Shown: positions 43,194 to 51,908, counted from the first letter of the stretch. The stretch: DNA of 64,000 bases from Nocardioides sp. cx-173 (GCF_021117365.1 NZ_CP088262.1:124001-188000), one strand, 5' to 3'. Notes: generated by a model not told the origin, from the letters alone. A program made the numbers and translations.

Positions 43194-43266
43194 GCGCCTG
43201 TAGCTCAACGGATAGAGCATCTGACTACGGATCAGAAGGTTTGGGGTTCGAATCCCTACAGGCGCA
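43194..43266 (+). tRNA. tRNA-Arg (anticodon ACG)
   Basis: The cloverleaf has acceptor stem GCGCCTG/CAGGCGC, anticodon stem TCTGA/TCAGA with loop CTACGGA (anticodon ACG) and T-arm with GGTTCGAATCC. The discriminator is A at 43266, and no CCA is encoded. A C-rich/G-rich hairpin follows at 43307-43337. Confidence 0.97.
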
Positions 43267-43306
43267 CAGATCGGATCCACCGCAAGACCTGCGCAAACAG
43301 GTTGAG

Positions 43307-43337
43307 AGGCCCGCTTCCCGGACAGGGGGGTGGGCCT
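43307..43337 (+). terminator. Terminator hairpin after tRNA-Arg
   Basis: Arms AGGCCCGCTTCCC (43307-43319) and GGGGGGTGGGCCT (43325-43337) pair over 13 positions when G-U wobbles are allowed, with a 5-base loop and a pyrimidine-rich TCTC following. Confidence 0.65.
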
Positions 43338-43872
43338 TCTCCGTCTCCAAACCGGCTCGAAAGCTCTGCGCCGGCCTCGCGTCGCGCCGGGGCGACTCAG
43401 GTCGCGTCCCCCGCTGCGTCCCCCCAAGAGCTGGCAGCGTCCCCCCGGTTTCGTGATCGCCGGGAATGGGTCTCCGCACCTGGGTGTCACATGGAGTCCA
43501 CGTCCACCACCCACCCGAGCCCCCTGACCGCGACCGCAGCCGACACGTAGGGAGCCTGACCGAGCCAAGCTCGTCGGGGCTCTCCCAGATCGCTCCCTTG
43601 CCGCACTTCGAGCCGCGAGCCCTGCGGCCCCTGTCTCCACGACCTGCTCGTCCGGGCGGGCTGATCAGCCGTGGCTGACTCCCTCCGTCCCGAGTCGGAG
43701 TGCCTGGCTCCGAAACGAGAAGGCCACCCACGGCGTCACTGTGGTGTTGCGTACCTCACGCGTGTGACGAGGGGCGAAACGCGCGGCGGGTGCGCTACTT
43801 TTGCGCCCTGACCCGGCACGGACCGGGTGAGGCGAACGTGCGCTTCTGCGCCGGCGGTCCGAGGCTGGAAAC
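43338..43872. other. Gene-poor stretch between tRNA-Arg and a drug-transporter gene
   Basis: This interval of about 535 bases has no convincing gene. It holds three copies of a CGTCCCCC-like motif (43400-43450), one mini-ORF at 43491-43550 without a ribosome site, and a 13-mer CTCGAAAGCTCTG near 43358 that recurs near 43886. Downstream, ACTTTTGCGCC near 43797 is the most AT-rich spot and could belong to a promoter for the MFS gene. No duplicated tRNA end or integrase is seen. Confidence 0.5.
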
Positions 43873-43901
43873 CTCCAGAGTCAGTCTCGAAAGCTCTGGA
43901 G
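43873..43901. promoter_or_regulatory. Inverted repeat just upstream of the DHA2 transporter gene
   Basis: CTCCAGAG (43873-43880) and CTCTGGAG (43894-43901) are perfect arms with a 13-base spacer, ending 7 bases before ATG 43909. It could be an operator or a leader hairpin that hides the ribosome site. Confidence 0.5.
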
Positions 43902-43908
43902 CTTCAGT

Positions 43909-45351
43909 ATGTCCTCGTCCCTGCCGTCTTCCCACACGCGCTGGTGGGCGCTCGTCGTCCTCGGCCTCACCCAGTTGATGGTGGTCCTCGACGGCACCAT
44001 CGTTGCCATCGCCCTGCCAGCCGCGCAGGCCGACCTCGGCATCGCCGACGGGCAGCGTCAGTGGGTCGTCACCGCCTACGCCGTCACCTTCTCCGCCCTG
44101 CTCCTGCTCGGCGGCCGGATCGCCGATTACTGGGGCCGCAAGCGCACCTTCATGGTCGGCATGGCCGGGTTCGGGGCAGCCTCGGCGTGGGGCGGGCTTG
44201 CGCAGTCAGGCGGCGAACTGATCGCCGCACGCGGACTCCAGGGCGTGTTCGCGGCGCTGCTGGCTCCCGCTGCCCTGGCGATGGTGGCCGTGTTGTTCCC
44301 CAGCGGCCGTGACCGCAACGTGGCCTTTGCTGTGTTCGGCATCATCGCCGGCACCGGCGCCGCCTTCGGCTTCCTGCTCGGCGGCGTGCTGACCCAGTAC
44401 GCCGACTGGCGCTGGTGCCTGTTGGTGAACCTCTTCTTCGTCATCGCCGGGCTGATCGGCGGCAAGATCCTGCTCACCGAGAGCAAGGCCGAAGGCGACA
44501 CCCGCTATGACATCCTCGGCACCGTCACCGTCGCGCTGTCCCTCGGCGCGCTGATCTACGGCTTCGCCCTGGCCGAGCACGGCTGGAGCGAGCCCGACAC
44601 GATCGGCTTCCTGACCGCCGGCGCCATCCTGATGGGCATCTTCGTGTGGTGGCAGGGTCGCACCTCCCACCCGCTACTGCCCCTGCGCGTGATTCGCGAC
44701 CGGGTGCGCGGCGGAGCCTTCCTGCTCCAGGGCGTCGTCGGCGTCGTCATGGTCGGCGCGATGCTCTACCTCACCTTCCACTTCCAGCTGGTCCTCGGGA
44801 TGAGCCCGCTGGCCGCCGGCTTCGGAAACGTCGCGATGACCGGGGTCATCATGGCGACCGCGCCGGTGTCCACCAGTCTCTTCACCACCTTCGGCCCCCG
44901 CGCGGTGCTCACCGTTGGTCCGCTCCTCACCGCGGCCGGACTCTTCCTCCTCAGCGGCATCACCGCCGAGGGCAGCTACTGGTCCGAAGTGCTGCCCGGC
45001 CTGGTCGTGATGGGGCTCGGCTTCTCCCTGATCCTCGTGCCACTGCAGAACCTGGCCCTGGCCGGGGTCGATCCGCACGATGCCGGGGTCGCCTCCGCGC
45101 TGGCCAACGCCTCCATGCACGTCGGCGGCTCGATCGCGGTAGCCGTGTTCACCGCGCTCTACACCTCGTCGCTGACCGAGTCGCTCACGCAGGGCGCGGG
45201 CAAGCTGCCCGCGCTGGCCGGCGCCCACGGCGACGTCTTCTTCGCCGCGGCCTGGGTGATGACGCTTGGTGCCGTCACCTCTTTCGCTCTGATCCGCGGA
45301 CCCAAGACCGTGCTGTCGCCCCCCAGCGACGCAGTGGTGGCCCATCACTGA
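43909..45351 (+). CDS. MFS transporter, DHA2 (EmrB/QacA-type) drug exporter
   Basis: The 480-residue protein has about 14 transmembrane helices. MFS motifs are LDGTIVAIALPAAQADLG in helix 1, GGRIADYWGRKRTF (motif A) and GIIAGTGAAFGFLLGG (motif C of exporters). The family extrudes drugs or dyes with protons. Base use is a little less GC-biased in third positions than in neighbours, and it sits behind a gene-poor stretch after a tRNA, so it could be acquired; this is weak evidence. No regulator gene is adjacent. It is convergent with mftF. Confidence 0.9.
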   Translation: MSSSLPSSHTRWWALVVLGLTQLMVVLDGTIVAIALPAAQADLGIADGQRQWVVTAYAVTFSALLLLGGRIADYWGRKRTFMVGMAGFGAASAWGGLAQSGGELIAARGLQGVFAALLAPAALAMVAVLFPSGRDRNVAFAVFGIIAGTGAAFGFLLGGVLTQYADWRWCLLVNLFFVIAGLIGGKILLTESKAEGDTRYDILGTVTVALSLGALIYGFALAEHGWSEPDTIGFLTAGAILMGIFVWWQGRTSHPLLPLRVIRDRVRGGAFLLQGVVGVVMVGAMLYLTFHFQLVLGMSPLAAGFGNVAMTGVIMATAPVSTSLFTTFGPRAVLTVGPLLTAAGLFLLSGITAEGSYWSEVLPGLVVMGLGFSLILVPLQNLALAGVDPHDAGVASALANASMHVGGSIAVAVFTALYTSSLTESLTQGAGKLPALAGAHGDVFFAAAWVMTLGAVTSFALIRGPKTVLSPPSDAVVAHH

Positions 45352-45362
45352 GGCCGCCGCGG

Positions 45363-46742
45363 TCATGGGCGCCTCGGCAGCAGCACCCGCGGCGATCGAG
45401 CCCGCAGGGCACCCCACCAGAGACCGCTGCCGTAGGCGAGGTCGTCGAGGCGACGGCCGGCGATCAGCGTGGGGAGGTCGAGGGGGTCGTCGCGGTGCTC
45501 GGCGAGCGCCACCGCGAGGTCGACGAGGAGCGCCGTGCCGAGAGCGCGGCGGACCGACCGCGACCCGACCAGCCCGAGCGCGGTGAGGGGCCACCAGTGG
45601 CGGAGCAGGAGGGCGGACTCCTGACGGACGGCCCAGCCGAGGCCCTGGGCGGCCGTGCGGGCCGCGACGGCGGCCGGCAGCCTGCGGGCGAGGCCTCGCG
45701 CTCCTGGTGCGGCCAGGGCGAGGGCGAGCGGGAGCGACCACCGGCGGCGCAGCAGGAGCGCGGCGCCGGCGGCGGCGTACGACGGGGTGAGCACGGCGGG
45801 GGCGAGCCGGTCGCCGTGGCGGGCGGCGAGACCGGCGCCGCCGCTGCCGTAGACGAGCTTGCGGCCGAGCCAGCCGCGGATGGTCGGGCGGGCATCGTGG
45901 GCGGCCTCGACCGCGGGGTCGTAGCGGACCCGGTGGCCGGCGCCGACCAGGCGCCAGACGAGGTCGACGTCCTCGCCGACGCGCATCGTCTCGTCGAAGC
46001 CGCAGGTCTCCTCCGACAGGGTCTCGGCGCGGGCGACGAGGCAGGCGCTGGGGAGCCAGGCGACCGCCGCCCCCGGCCGCACGACTCCCGGTGTCCGACC
46101 GAGCGCGAGGGACGAGGCGGCGGCGTCGTACCGCTCGAACCAGCGGGGCCGGGCCGAGCGCGACACCGCACCCACGCGCGGCCCGACGAGAGCGACGGCG
46201 GGGTCGGCGAAGTGCCGGGTCAGGCGCAGCAGGTCGGCGGCCGACACCGTGACGTCGGAGTCGACGAACGCGACGTAGGGGGTGGTGACGGTGGCGAGCC
46301 CGGCGTTGCGCGCTCCGGCGGGGCCGACGTTGGTGGTCAGGGCGACGAGCTGAGCGCCGTGGCGGGCGGCGACCCGGGCGACCTCGGCCGGCGCGTGTGA
46401 CGCGTCGTCGACGACGACGCACCGCAGCGGTGCGAGCGCGCCGAGGGCCTGGTCGAGCTGCTCGGGACGGTCTCGGACCGGGATGATGACGGTCAGCTCG
46501 GCGACGGGCACGGGGTCGACCCCGTCGAGGTCGGGCAGGCCGAGGTTGGTGGCGAGGAGGCGCTCGGCGAGGTGTCGGCTGTCGGCATCCTCGACGGTGA
46601 CCGATTGCGGCGCGAGCAGAGCGAGGGCGCGCGGGGACAGCCGCATCGCGGTGAGCGGGGAGCCACCGACGAGCAGCCGCCCCTGGTCGACGGTCCGGAC
46701 GCGTGGGGCGAGCCGGACCCGGAAGCCGTCGGGCAGGCTCAC
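45363..46742 (-). CDS. mftF: Mycofactocin system glycosyltransferase MftF
   Basis: The 459-residue family 2 glycosyltransferase adds beta-1,4-linked glucose units to premycofactocin, giving the oligoglucosylated cofactor. The GT2 fold is seen in LTVIIPVRDRPEQLDQAL, VVVDDASHAP and TPYVAFVDSDVTV, and EDVDLVWRL is the acceptor-side motif. The C-terminal part is hydrophobic and probably membrane associated. GTG 46742 overlaps the stop of the SDR gene. It is last in the mft cluster. Confidence 0.93.
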   Translation of the reverse strand: MSLPDGFRVRLAPRVRTVDQGRLLVGGSPLTAMRLSPRALALLAPQSVTVEDADSRHLAERLLATNLGLPDLDGVDPVPVAELTVIIPVRDRPEQLDQALGALAPLRCVVVDDASHAPAEVARVAARHGAQLVALTTNVGPAGARNAGLATVTTPYVAFVDSDVTVSAADLLRLTRHFADPAVALVGPRVGAVSRSARPRWFERYDAAASSLALGRTPGVVRPGAAVAWLPSACLVARAETLSEETCGFDETMRVGEDVDLVWRLVGAGHRVRYDPAVEAAHDARPTIRGWLGRKLVYGSGGAGLAARHGDRLAPAVLTPSYAAAGAALLLRRRWSLPLALALAAPGARGLARRLPAAVAARTAAQGLGWAVRQESALLLRHWWPLTALGLVGSRSVRRALGTALLVDLAVALAEHRDDPLDLPTLIAGRRLDDLAYGSGLWWGALRARSPRVLLPRRP

Positions 46743-47527
46743 CCGCCGAAGCCGCCGTCGGCCCGGATGACCGAGGCGTTGAGCGCGGCGCCGGCGGGGG
46801 AGCAGCACAGGGCGATGGTCGCCGCGATCTCCTCGGGTGCGATCAGCCGTCGGATGCCCTGGTGCTCGGCGAGGCCGTGCGGGGTGCTGTCGTAGAGGTC
46901 GGCGGTGGCCGCGAGCATCGGGGTGTCCGTGGACCCGGGCGCGACGGCCACGGCGGTCAGACCGGTGCCGACGAGGTCGGCGGCGAGGCCGCGCACGATG
47001 CCGATGACGGCGTGCTTGCTGGCGACGTAGCCGGCGAGCTTGAAGAGGCCACGCTCACCGGCGGCGGAGGCGACCGCGACGAAGCGACACCCGCTGGGGT
47101 CCGCACCGGCGAGCATCACCGGCACGGTGACGGCCGCGGTGTTCCAGACCCCGTGGACGTTGACGTCGAAGAGGGTCTGCAGGTGCTCGTCCGGCGTCTC
47201 CCACAGGGACTGCCCGCCGACCACGACGCCCGCGGCCGCGACCACGGCGTCCAGCCGACCGAACCTCACCAGGGTGGCGTTGACGGCCGACTCCAGCGCC
47301 TCGCGGTCTCGTACGTCGGCCTCGGCGGTGAGCACCTGGTCGGGGAAGGCTCGCGCGACCGCGTCGAGCTGCTCGCGGTTGGCCATCGGGTAGCCGACCC
47401 CAGGTGACACCAGTCCACCGCTGCAGATGTCCAGGGCGGTGACGGAGTAGCCCTGGCGGCAGAGCGTGGCGACGGTGGCGGCGCCGATGCCGCGGGCCGC
47501 CCCGGTGACCAGGGCGACCCGGCTCAC
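46739..47527 (-). CDS. Mycofactocin-coupled SDR-family oxidoreductase
   Basis: The 262-residue short-chain dehydrogenase has the NAD-binding VTGAARGIGAATVATL, the AAGV segment and the catalytic YVASK. After beta-strand 2 it has the extended LDICSGGLVSPGVGYPMANR insertion characteristic of mycofactocin-coupled SDRs, which hold NAD tightly and pass electrons to mycofactocin instead of free NAD. It is coupled by GTGA overlaps to mftE and mftF. The alcohol substrate is unknown. This SDR replaces the mftG-type GMC enzyme often found at this place. Confidence 0.9.
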   Translation of the reverse strand: MSRVALVTGAARGIGAATVATLCRQGYSVTALDICSGGLVSPGVGYPMANREQLDAVARAFPDQVLTAEADVRDREALESAVNATLVRFGRLDAVVAAAGVVVGGQSLWETPDEHLQTLFDVNVHGVWNTAAVTVPVMLAGADPSGCRFVAVASAAGERGLFKLAGYVASKHAVIGIVRGLAADLVGTGLTAVAVAPGSTDTPMLAATADLYDSTPHGLAEHQGIRRLIAPEEIAATIALCCSPAGAALNASVIRADGGFGG

Positions 47528-48201
47528 CGGGCCACCCTCTCCTCGCGGAGGGCGCGGAGGGCGTTCCCGACGATCTGCTCGAGGATCCGGGCGCCGTGGT
47601 GGGCGGAGGCGCCGGTCGGGTCGCCGAGCACGCCGTTGGCCGAGACCGCGGCCACCCCACCGGTCCGCATCGCGGGGAGGATCTCGTCCAGGGGCCGGGT
47701 GTTGCCGGCCTCGGCCCGGTGGCGGCGTACGGACCACGGCGCCAGGTGCAGCATCAGCGAGGTCTCGGTGTGCCCGGCGTGCAGGTCGACGTCCTCGGTG
47801 GCGCACGGCACCCAGGTGACGTCGTGTCCCTCGGCGCGCAGCTGCTCGACGGCCTCGTGTACGGCGGTCAGGTTGCCGCCGTGGGCGTTGACGAGCACGA
47901 CCCGGTCGGCCCAGCAGCGGATGGACCGCACCAGCTCGACGACCAGGAGGCGCAGGGCCTCGGTCCCGATGGAGCAGGTCCCCGGGAACGCCTGGTGCTC
48001 GCCGCTGGATCCGTAGGAGACGGCCGGGGCGACCCAGGCGTCGCCGAGCTCGAGCGCCATCCGGTCCGCGACCGCCCGGGCGATGAGCGTGTCGGTCTCG
48101 AGCGGCAGATGCGGCCCGTGCTGCTCGATCGAGCCCACCGGCACGATCACCAGCGTCGCGCCCGACGTCTGAGGCGAGGTCGCCTCGGCCAGCTCGGTCA
48201 T
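47524..48201 (-). CDS. mftE: Mycofactocin precursor peptide peptidase MftE
   Basis: The 225-residue creatininase-family metallopeptidase cleaves the modified C-terminal Val-Tyr unit from MftA. Metal ligands lie in VPVGSIEQHGPHLPLETDT, VNAHGGNLTAV and HAGHTETSLML. It is positioned in the standard mft order, between mftD and the SDR. Confidence 0.94.
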   Translation of the reverse strand: MTELAEATSPQTSGATLVIVPVGSIEQHGPHLPLETDTLIARAVADRMALELGDAWVAPAVSYGSSGEHQAFPGTCSIGTEALRLLVVELVRSIRCWADRVVLVNAHGGNLTAVHEAVEQLRAEGHDVTWVPCATEDVDLHAGHTETSLMLHLAPWSVRRHRAEAGNTRPLDEILPAMRTGGVAAVSANGVLGDPTGASAHHGARILEQIVGNALRALREERVAR

Positions 48202-48202
48202 G

Positions 48203-49429
48203 TCACGCCCGCACCGGGTGGTCCGAGCCGAGCGCCCGGTGGAAGTCCGCCGGCAGGACGAGGTCGTCCGGGGTCACGTCGTGGATCGAGGCGACGCCGA
48301 TCCCCATGAGGGCGGAGTCGATCCCGCCGCGCAGGATGTCCAGGACGTTCTCGACGCCCGTCTGGCCGTTGGCCGCGAGGCCCCACAGGTAGGCGCGGCC
48401 GATCATCACGGCACGGGCCCCCAGGGCGACGGCCTTCACGACGTCGGAGCCGCGGCGGATGCCGCCGTCCATGACGACCTCGATCTGGGACCCGACGGCG
48501 TCGGAGATCGGCTTGACCATCCGGATCGCCGCAGGGGTGCCGTCGAGGTTGTTGCCGCCGTGGTTGGACACCGAGATCGCGGAGGCACCGGCGTCCACGG
48601 CGCGGCGGGCGTCGTCGATGCGGCAGACGCCCTTGAGCATGAACGGCCGGCCGCCGCTGATCTGCTGCCACTGCTCGCGCATCCAGGACACGTCGTCCCA
48701 CGACGGGGGCGGGGTGGTCATCCATTCGTAGTAGGCGGCGAAGAAGGTCGGCGCCTGGCCACCCGGCGGGGTCAGGTTGGGAGCGGTGAGGTCGGGGATC
48801 TGGCCGGTCCTGCCGAACTGGTAGAGCCAGCGCGGCCTGGTGACGACCTGCGGGGCGAGCCGCACCATCGTCTTGAGGTCGACCCGCTCCGGGATCTCGG
48901 GGCTGCCCCAGTCGCGCCCCATCGAGAACGACCAGTCCAGGGTGGCGATCAGGCCGAGCGCGCCTGCGTCATGGGCGCGCTGCATGCGCTGGACGACGAC
49001 GTCGCGGTCGCCGGTCCAGTACATCTGGAAGAACGTCGGAGCGCCGGTCGCGGTGACCTCCTCGACCGACTTGGAGGCGAAGTTGGACAGGCCCATGACG
49101 GTCCCGCGGGCCGCGGCGGCGCGGGCGACGGCCACCTCGCCGTCGGGGTGCACCGCCTGTACGCCGGTCGGGCTGATCACCACCGGCAGCGAGATGTCCT
49201 GGCCCATGACCGTGGTGGCCTGGGCCCGCTCGGCGTGCTGGCCGGCGACGTGGGGCGCGAGGCCGATCTCGGCGAAGGCCGCCTGGTTGTCGGCCACGCT
49301 CTGGCCGCGCTCGGAGCCGGCGACCAGAGCGCCGTACACGGGCGCGGGAAGGCGCTTCTTCGCCCGGGCCTGGGCCACGGCCACCGACTCGAACCAGGGG
49401 TTCGGCTTCCAGGGGTTCTCGAGCTTCAC
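48203..49429 (-). CDS. mftD: Mycofactocin system FMN enzyme MftD
   Basis: The 408-residue enzyme belongs to the lactate-dehydrogenase/glycolate-oxidase FMN family. It oxidatively deaminates AHDP to premycofactocin, an alpha-keto amide. FMN-fold motifs include PVVISPTGVQAVHPDGE, VSNHGGNNLDGT and VVMDGGIRRGSDVVKA. GTG 49429 overlaps the mftC stop. Confidence 0.95.
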   Translation of the reverse strand: MKLENPWKPNPWFESVAVAQARAKKRLPAPVYGALVAGSERGQSVADNQAAFAEIGLAPHVAGQHAERAQATTVMGQDISLPVVISPTGVQAVHPDGEVAVARAAAARGTVMGLSNFASKSVEEVTATGAPTFFQMYWTGDRDVVVQRMQRAHDAGALGLIATLDWSFSMGRDWGSPEIPERVDLKTMVRLAPQVVTRPRWLYQFGRTGQIPDLTAPNLTPPGGQAPTFFAAYYEWMTTPPPSWDDVSWMREQWQQISGGRPFMLKGVCRIDDARRAVDAGASAISVSNHGGNNLDGTPAAIRMVKPISDAVGSQIEVVMDGGIRRGSDVVKAVALGARAVMIGRAYLWGLAANGQTGVENVLDILRGGIDSALMGIGVASIHDVTPDDLVLPADFHRALGSDHPVRA

Positions 49430-50661
49430 GAGCAGCAGCCGTTCTGGTGAGTGGGGTCGAAGCCCGCGAGGGGGCTCTCCGCGCACGCCGAGACGGGCGG
49501 GCGCGTCAGGAGCTTGAGCATCACCGGCTGGTTGCGCGTGGGGCTGGCCTTGGAGTGGTCCTGGCTCGCGGCGGGGACCGCCCGATCTCCGGCGAGGGCC
49601 TGCTCGCCATACCCCTGCACGCACTCGGGGTCGGGCCCGTCGAGCGGGAGGCCGGTGAAGAACTTGGCCGCCATGCAGCCGCCGCGGCAGGAGTCGTAGA
49701 AGTCGCACTTCGCGCAGGCGCCGCCGGTCTGCGGCGAGCGCAGCTCGGTGAAGAGATCGGACTCCTGCCAGACCTTCTTGAAGCCACCCTCGTCGAGCAG
49801 GTTGCCGGCCAGGAAGTTGTCGTGGATGGCGAACGGGCAGGCGTAGACGTCGCCGATCGGGTCGATCAGGCAGACCACCCGCCCCGCGCCGCAGAGGTTG
49901 AGGCCGGGCAGCGCCTCGCCGAACGCGGCGAGGTGGAAGAAGGAGTCGCCCGTGAGCACGTTGTCGCCGCGGGCCATCAGCCAGTCGTAGAGCACCTTCT
50001 GCTGCTCCGGCAGTGGGTGCAGCTCGTCCCACACGTCCGCGCCGCGGCCGCTCGGGCGCAGCCGGGTCAGGCGCAGGGTGGCGCCGAACCGGTCGGCGAG
50101 GGCCTGGAACTCGTCGAGCTGGCCGATGTTCTGCCGGGTGCAGACGACCGAGATCTTGGCATCGGAGAATCCGGCGTCCTGGAGGTTCTTCAGGGCCGTG
50201 AGCGCCGTGTCGTACGAGCCCGGGCCGCGCACGTAGTCGTTGACCTCGGCGGTCGCGCCGTCGAGCGAGATCTGCACGTCGACGTAGCCGTTGCACGCGG
50301 GCGAGGCCAGGAACGCCGCGCGCTCGGGAGTCAGACGTACGCCGTTGGTGGAGAACTTCACGCCGACCTGGTGGTCCACGGCGTACTGCAGCAGGTGCCA
50401 GAAGTCGGGCCGGATCGTCGGCTCGCCGCCACCGATGTTGACGTAGAAGACCTGCATCCGCTGGAGCTCGTCGATCACCGCCTCGCACTGCTCGGTCGTC
50501 AGCTCGCGCGGGTCGCGGCGGCCGGAGGAGGACAGGCAGTGCGCGCACTCCAGGTTGCAGGCGTAGGTCAGCTCCCAGGTCAGGCAGATCGGCGCGTCGA
50601 GGCCGTACTCGAACTGCTCGACGAGGGATCCCGTGGTCGGGCGCTCTTGCAGGGTGGTCAT
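49426..50661 (-). CDS. mftC: Mycofactocin radical SAM maturase MftC
   Basis: The 411-residue radical SAM/SPASM enzyme binds a [4Fe-4S] cluster through CNLECAHC (C35, C39, C42) and auxiliary clusters through C-terminal cysteines (CAKCDFYDSCRGGC). It catalyses oxidative decarboxylation and C-C crosslinking of the Val-Tyr end of MftA. The GGGEPTIRPDF SAM-binding motif is present. It overlaps mftB by ATGA. The last 60 residues (QDHSKASP...HQNGCCS) are an unusual extension beyond the SPASM domain. Confidence 0.96.
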   Translation of the reverse strand: MTTLQERPTTGSLVEQFEYGLDAPICLTWELTYACNLECAHCLSSSGRRDPRELTTEQCEAVIDELQRMQVFYVNIGGGEPTIRPDFWHLLQYAVDHQVGVKFSTNGVRLTPERAAFLASPACNGYVDVQISLDGATAEVNDYVRGPGSYDTALTALKNLQDAGFSDAKISVVCTRQNIGQLDEFQALADRFGATLRLTRLRPSGRGADVWDELHPLPEQQKVLYDWLMARGDNVLTGDSFFHLAAFGEALPGLNLCGAGRVVCLIDPIGDVYACPFAIHDNFLAGNLLDEGGFKKVWQESDLFTELRSPQTGGACAKCDFYDSCRGGCMAAKFFTGLPLDGPDPECVQGYGEQALAGDRAVPAASQDHSKASPTRNQPVMLKLLTRPPVSACAESPLAGFDPTHQNGCCS

Positions 50662-50939
50662 GCGGTGACTGCCTCTCGGGGGCGGATCATGTCGGTGGCA
50701 GCGAGCCCGCGCAGTGCCTTGACGTAGGCCTGGTGCTGGGTGTCCGGGACGCCCGCGGCGGCCAGGGCCGAGCGCACGTCCGGCTGCTCGGCCAGGGCAC
50801 GGACCACGGCCACGAGCTCAGGACGCTTGAGGAACGTGAGCTTGCGGTTGCCGAAGTGGTAGGCCAGGGCGCCGAACGGCTCGGGTCTCAGCGCCACCGA
50901 GGGCGACAGCCCCCAGGCCTGGTCGAGGAGGTCGTCCAT
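50658..50939 (-). CDS. mftB: Mycofactocin precursor-binding chaperone MftB
   Basis: The 93-residue PqqD-like RiPP recognition element presents MftA to MftC. The winged-helix-like core LRPEPFGALAYHFGNRKLTF followed by ELVAVVRAL is typical. It begins 3 bases after the mftA stop and overlaps mftC. Confidence 0.93.
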   Translation of the reverse strand: MDDLLDQAWGLSPSVALRPEPFGALAYHFGNRKLTFLKRPELVAVVRALAEQPDVRSALAAAGVPDTQHQAYVKALRGLAATDMIRPREAVTA

Positions 50940-50942
50940 GGC

Positions 50943-51062
50943 TCAGTACACGCCGCACATGCCGTCGATCGAGACCTCCTCGATGAGGTCTTCGGTGACC
51001 AGGTCCTGGTCCGTACTGGCGTCGGCGACGGCGGAGGTCTGGGTCTGGGTGGGCTCGGTCAT
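50943..51062 (-). CDS. mftA: Mycofactocin precursor peptide MftA
   Basis: This gene for a 39-residue peptide ends in the invariant IDGMCGVY; the last two residues, Val-Tyr, become the mycofactocin core. The leader is acidic (DQDLVTEDLIEEV). ATG 51062 has GGAAGGT about 6 bases upstream. A promoter with an embedded palindrome precedes it (51099-51127). Confidence 0.96.
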   Translation of the reverse strand: MTEPTQTQTSAVADASTDQDLVTEDLIEEVSIDGMCGVY

Positions 51063-51098
51063 GGTGGACCTTCCGGTGCGGGAGTGAGGAAGCCCACA

Positions 51099-51127
51099 CT
51101 TTAAGTGCACCCGGTGCAACAATGGAA
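51099..51127 (-). promoter_or_regulatory. mftA promoter with palindromic operator in the spacer
   Basis: Read on the minus strand, TTCCAT (51127-51122) and TTAAAG (51104-51099) are -35 and -10 boxes spaced by exactly 17 bases. The spacer contains the palindrome TGCACC-C-GGTGCA (51106-51118). This is a convincing repressor site for MftR, which in mycobacteria represses mft genes and responds to long-chain acyl-CoA. The promoter is internal to the mftR-mftA interval, so mftA can be expressed separately. Confidence 0.6.
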
Positions 51128-51135
51128 GGGTTCCC

Positions 51136-51744
51136 TCAGAATCGCTCGAGGAAGTCGCCGAGCGCCTCCCGGGTCTCGGCCAGGAGCTGCGGCACGGTGC
51201 TGTCCGGGTCGGAGAGCCAGCGCTCGTACGCCGTGAGCGCCAGCGCCAGGCTCACGTGCCCGACCGTCTGCGGCAGCAGGTCGCCCGGATCGACCGCGAG
51301 TCGCCGGGCGACGTACTCGCTGATCACCTGGCGCCACTCGCGGTAGCGCAGCACCGAGTGCGCCTGCAGGGCGGGCGTCTGGAGGATCAGCCGCATCCGG
51401 TCGAGGTGCGGCGGCTCGGCGTCACCGGGGAACTCGTTGAAGCCCACGATCCCCTGAAAGACCGCCTCGTGCAGCGGCAGGTCCTCGGGCATCGCCTCCA
51501 GCAGCGCCCGGAAGCTCTCGAGCGTCCGGTCGAACTGTCCCCACGGGATGTCGTTCTTGGAGTCGAAGTAGCCAAACAGCGTGCGCCGGCTCACCCCGAC
51601 CTCGCGCGCGATGTCCTCCAGCGTCGTGGCCTCGAACCCGCGCTCCGCGAAGAGGCGGAACGCGGCCTGCTCGATCTCGGCATGCGTGGTCGCCACCGGC
51701 CGCCCACGCGACGGGCGCTTCTGGCGCGGGCCCGGAGCAGTCAT
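51136..51744 (-). CDS. mftR: Mycofactocin regulator MftR (TetR family)
   Basis: The 202-residue TetR protein has the HTH THAEIEQAAFRLFAERGF followed by GVSRRTLFGYFDSKNDIPWG, the latter matching MftR. It lies directly upstream of mftA in the same direction. ATG 51744 gives a basic leader (MTAPGPRQKRPSRGRP). It probably represses the mft promoter at 51099-51127. Confidence 0.9.
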   Translation of the reverse strand: MTAPGPRQKRPSRGRPVATTHAEIEQAAFRLFAERGFEATTLEDIAREVGVSRRTLFGYFDSKNDIPWGQFDRTLESFRALLEAMPEDLPLHEAVFQGIVGFNEFPGDAEPPHLDRMRLILQTPALQAHSVLRYREWRQVISEYVARRLAVDPGDLLPQTVGHVSLALALTAYERWLSDPDSTVPQLLAETREALGDFLERF

Positions 51745-51908
51745 CCTGTGGAATCTACCTCCCGAGCAGCCCGCATGCGTTCTCGGCGAAGCTTCCTCCG
51801 CACGCCGATCCGCCCCGCTGGTGGGCGTCTGGTCATGCCGGCCCGCCAGGTCCCACTGAACGGTCACTGCCCAGCCGGGGGAGTGAGTCGCTGCCTACGG
51901 TCCCGTGC

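Noticed and set aside
43491..43550. 19-residue mini-gene
   Set aside because: There is no ribosome site, no signal peptide, and only Thr/Ser/Ala/Pro composition; no reason to think it is expressed.
43225..43731. 168-residue minus-strand open frame covering the end of tRNA-Arg
   Set aside because: It overlaps the tRNA, has Arg/Pro/Ser-biased sequence and no ribosome site.
43194..43908. tRNA-Arg as integration site of a genomic island
   Set aside because: No integrase, no duplicated tRNA 3' end and no mobility genes are visible between the tRNA and the mft cluster; kept only as a weak possibility.
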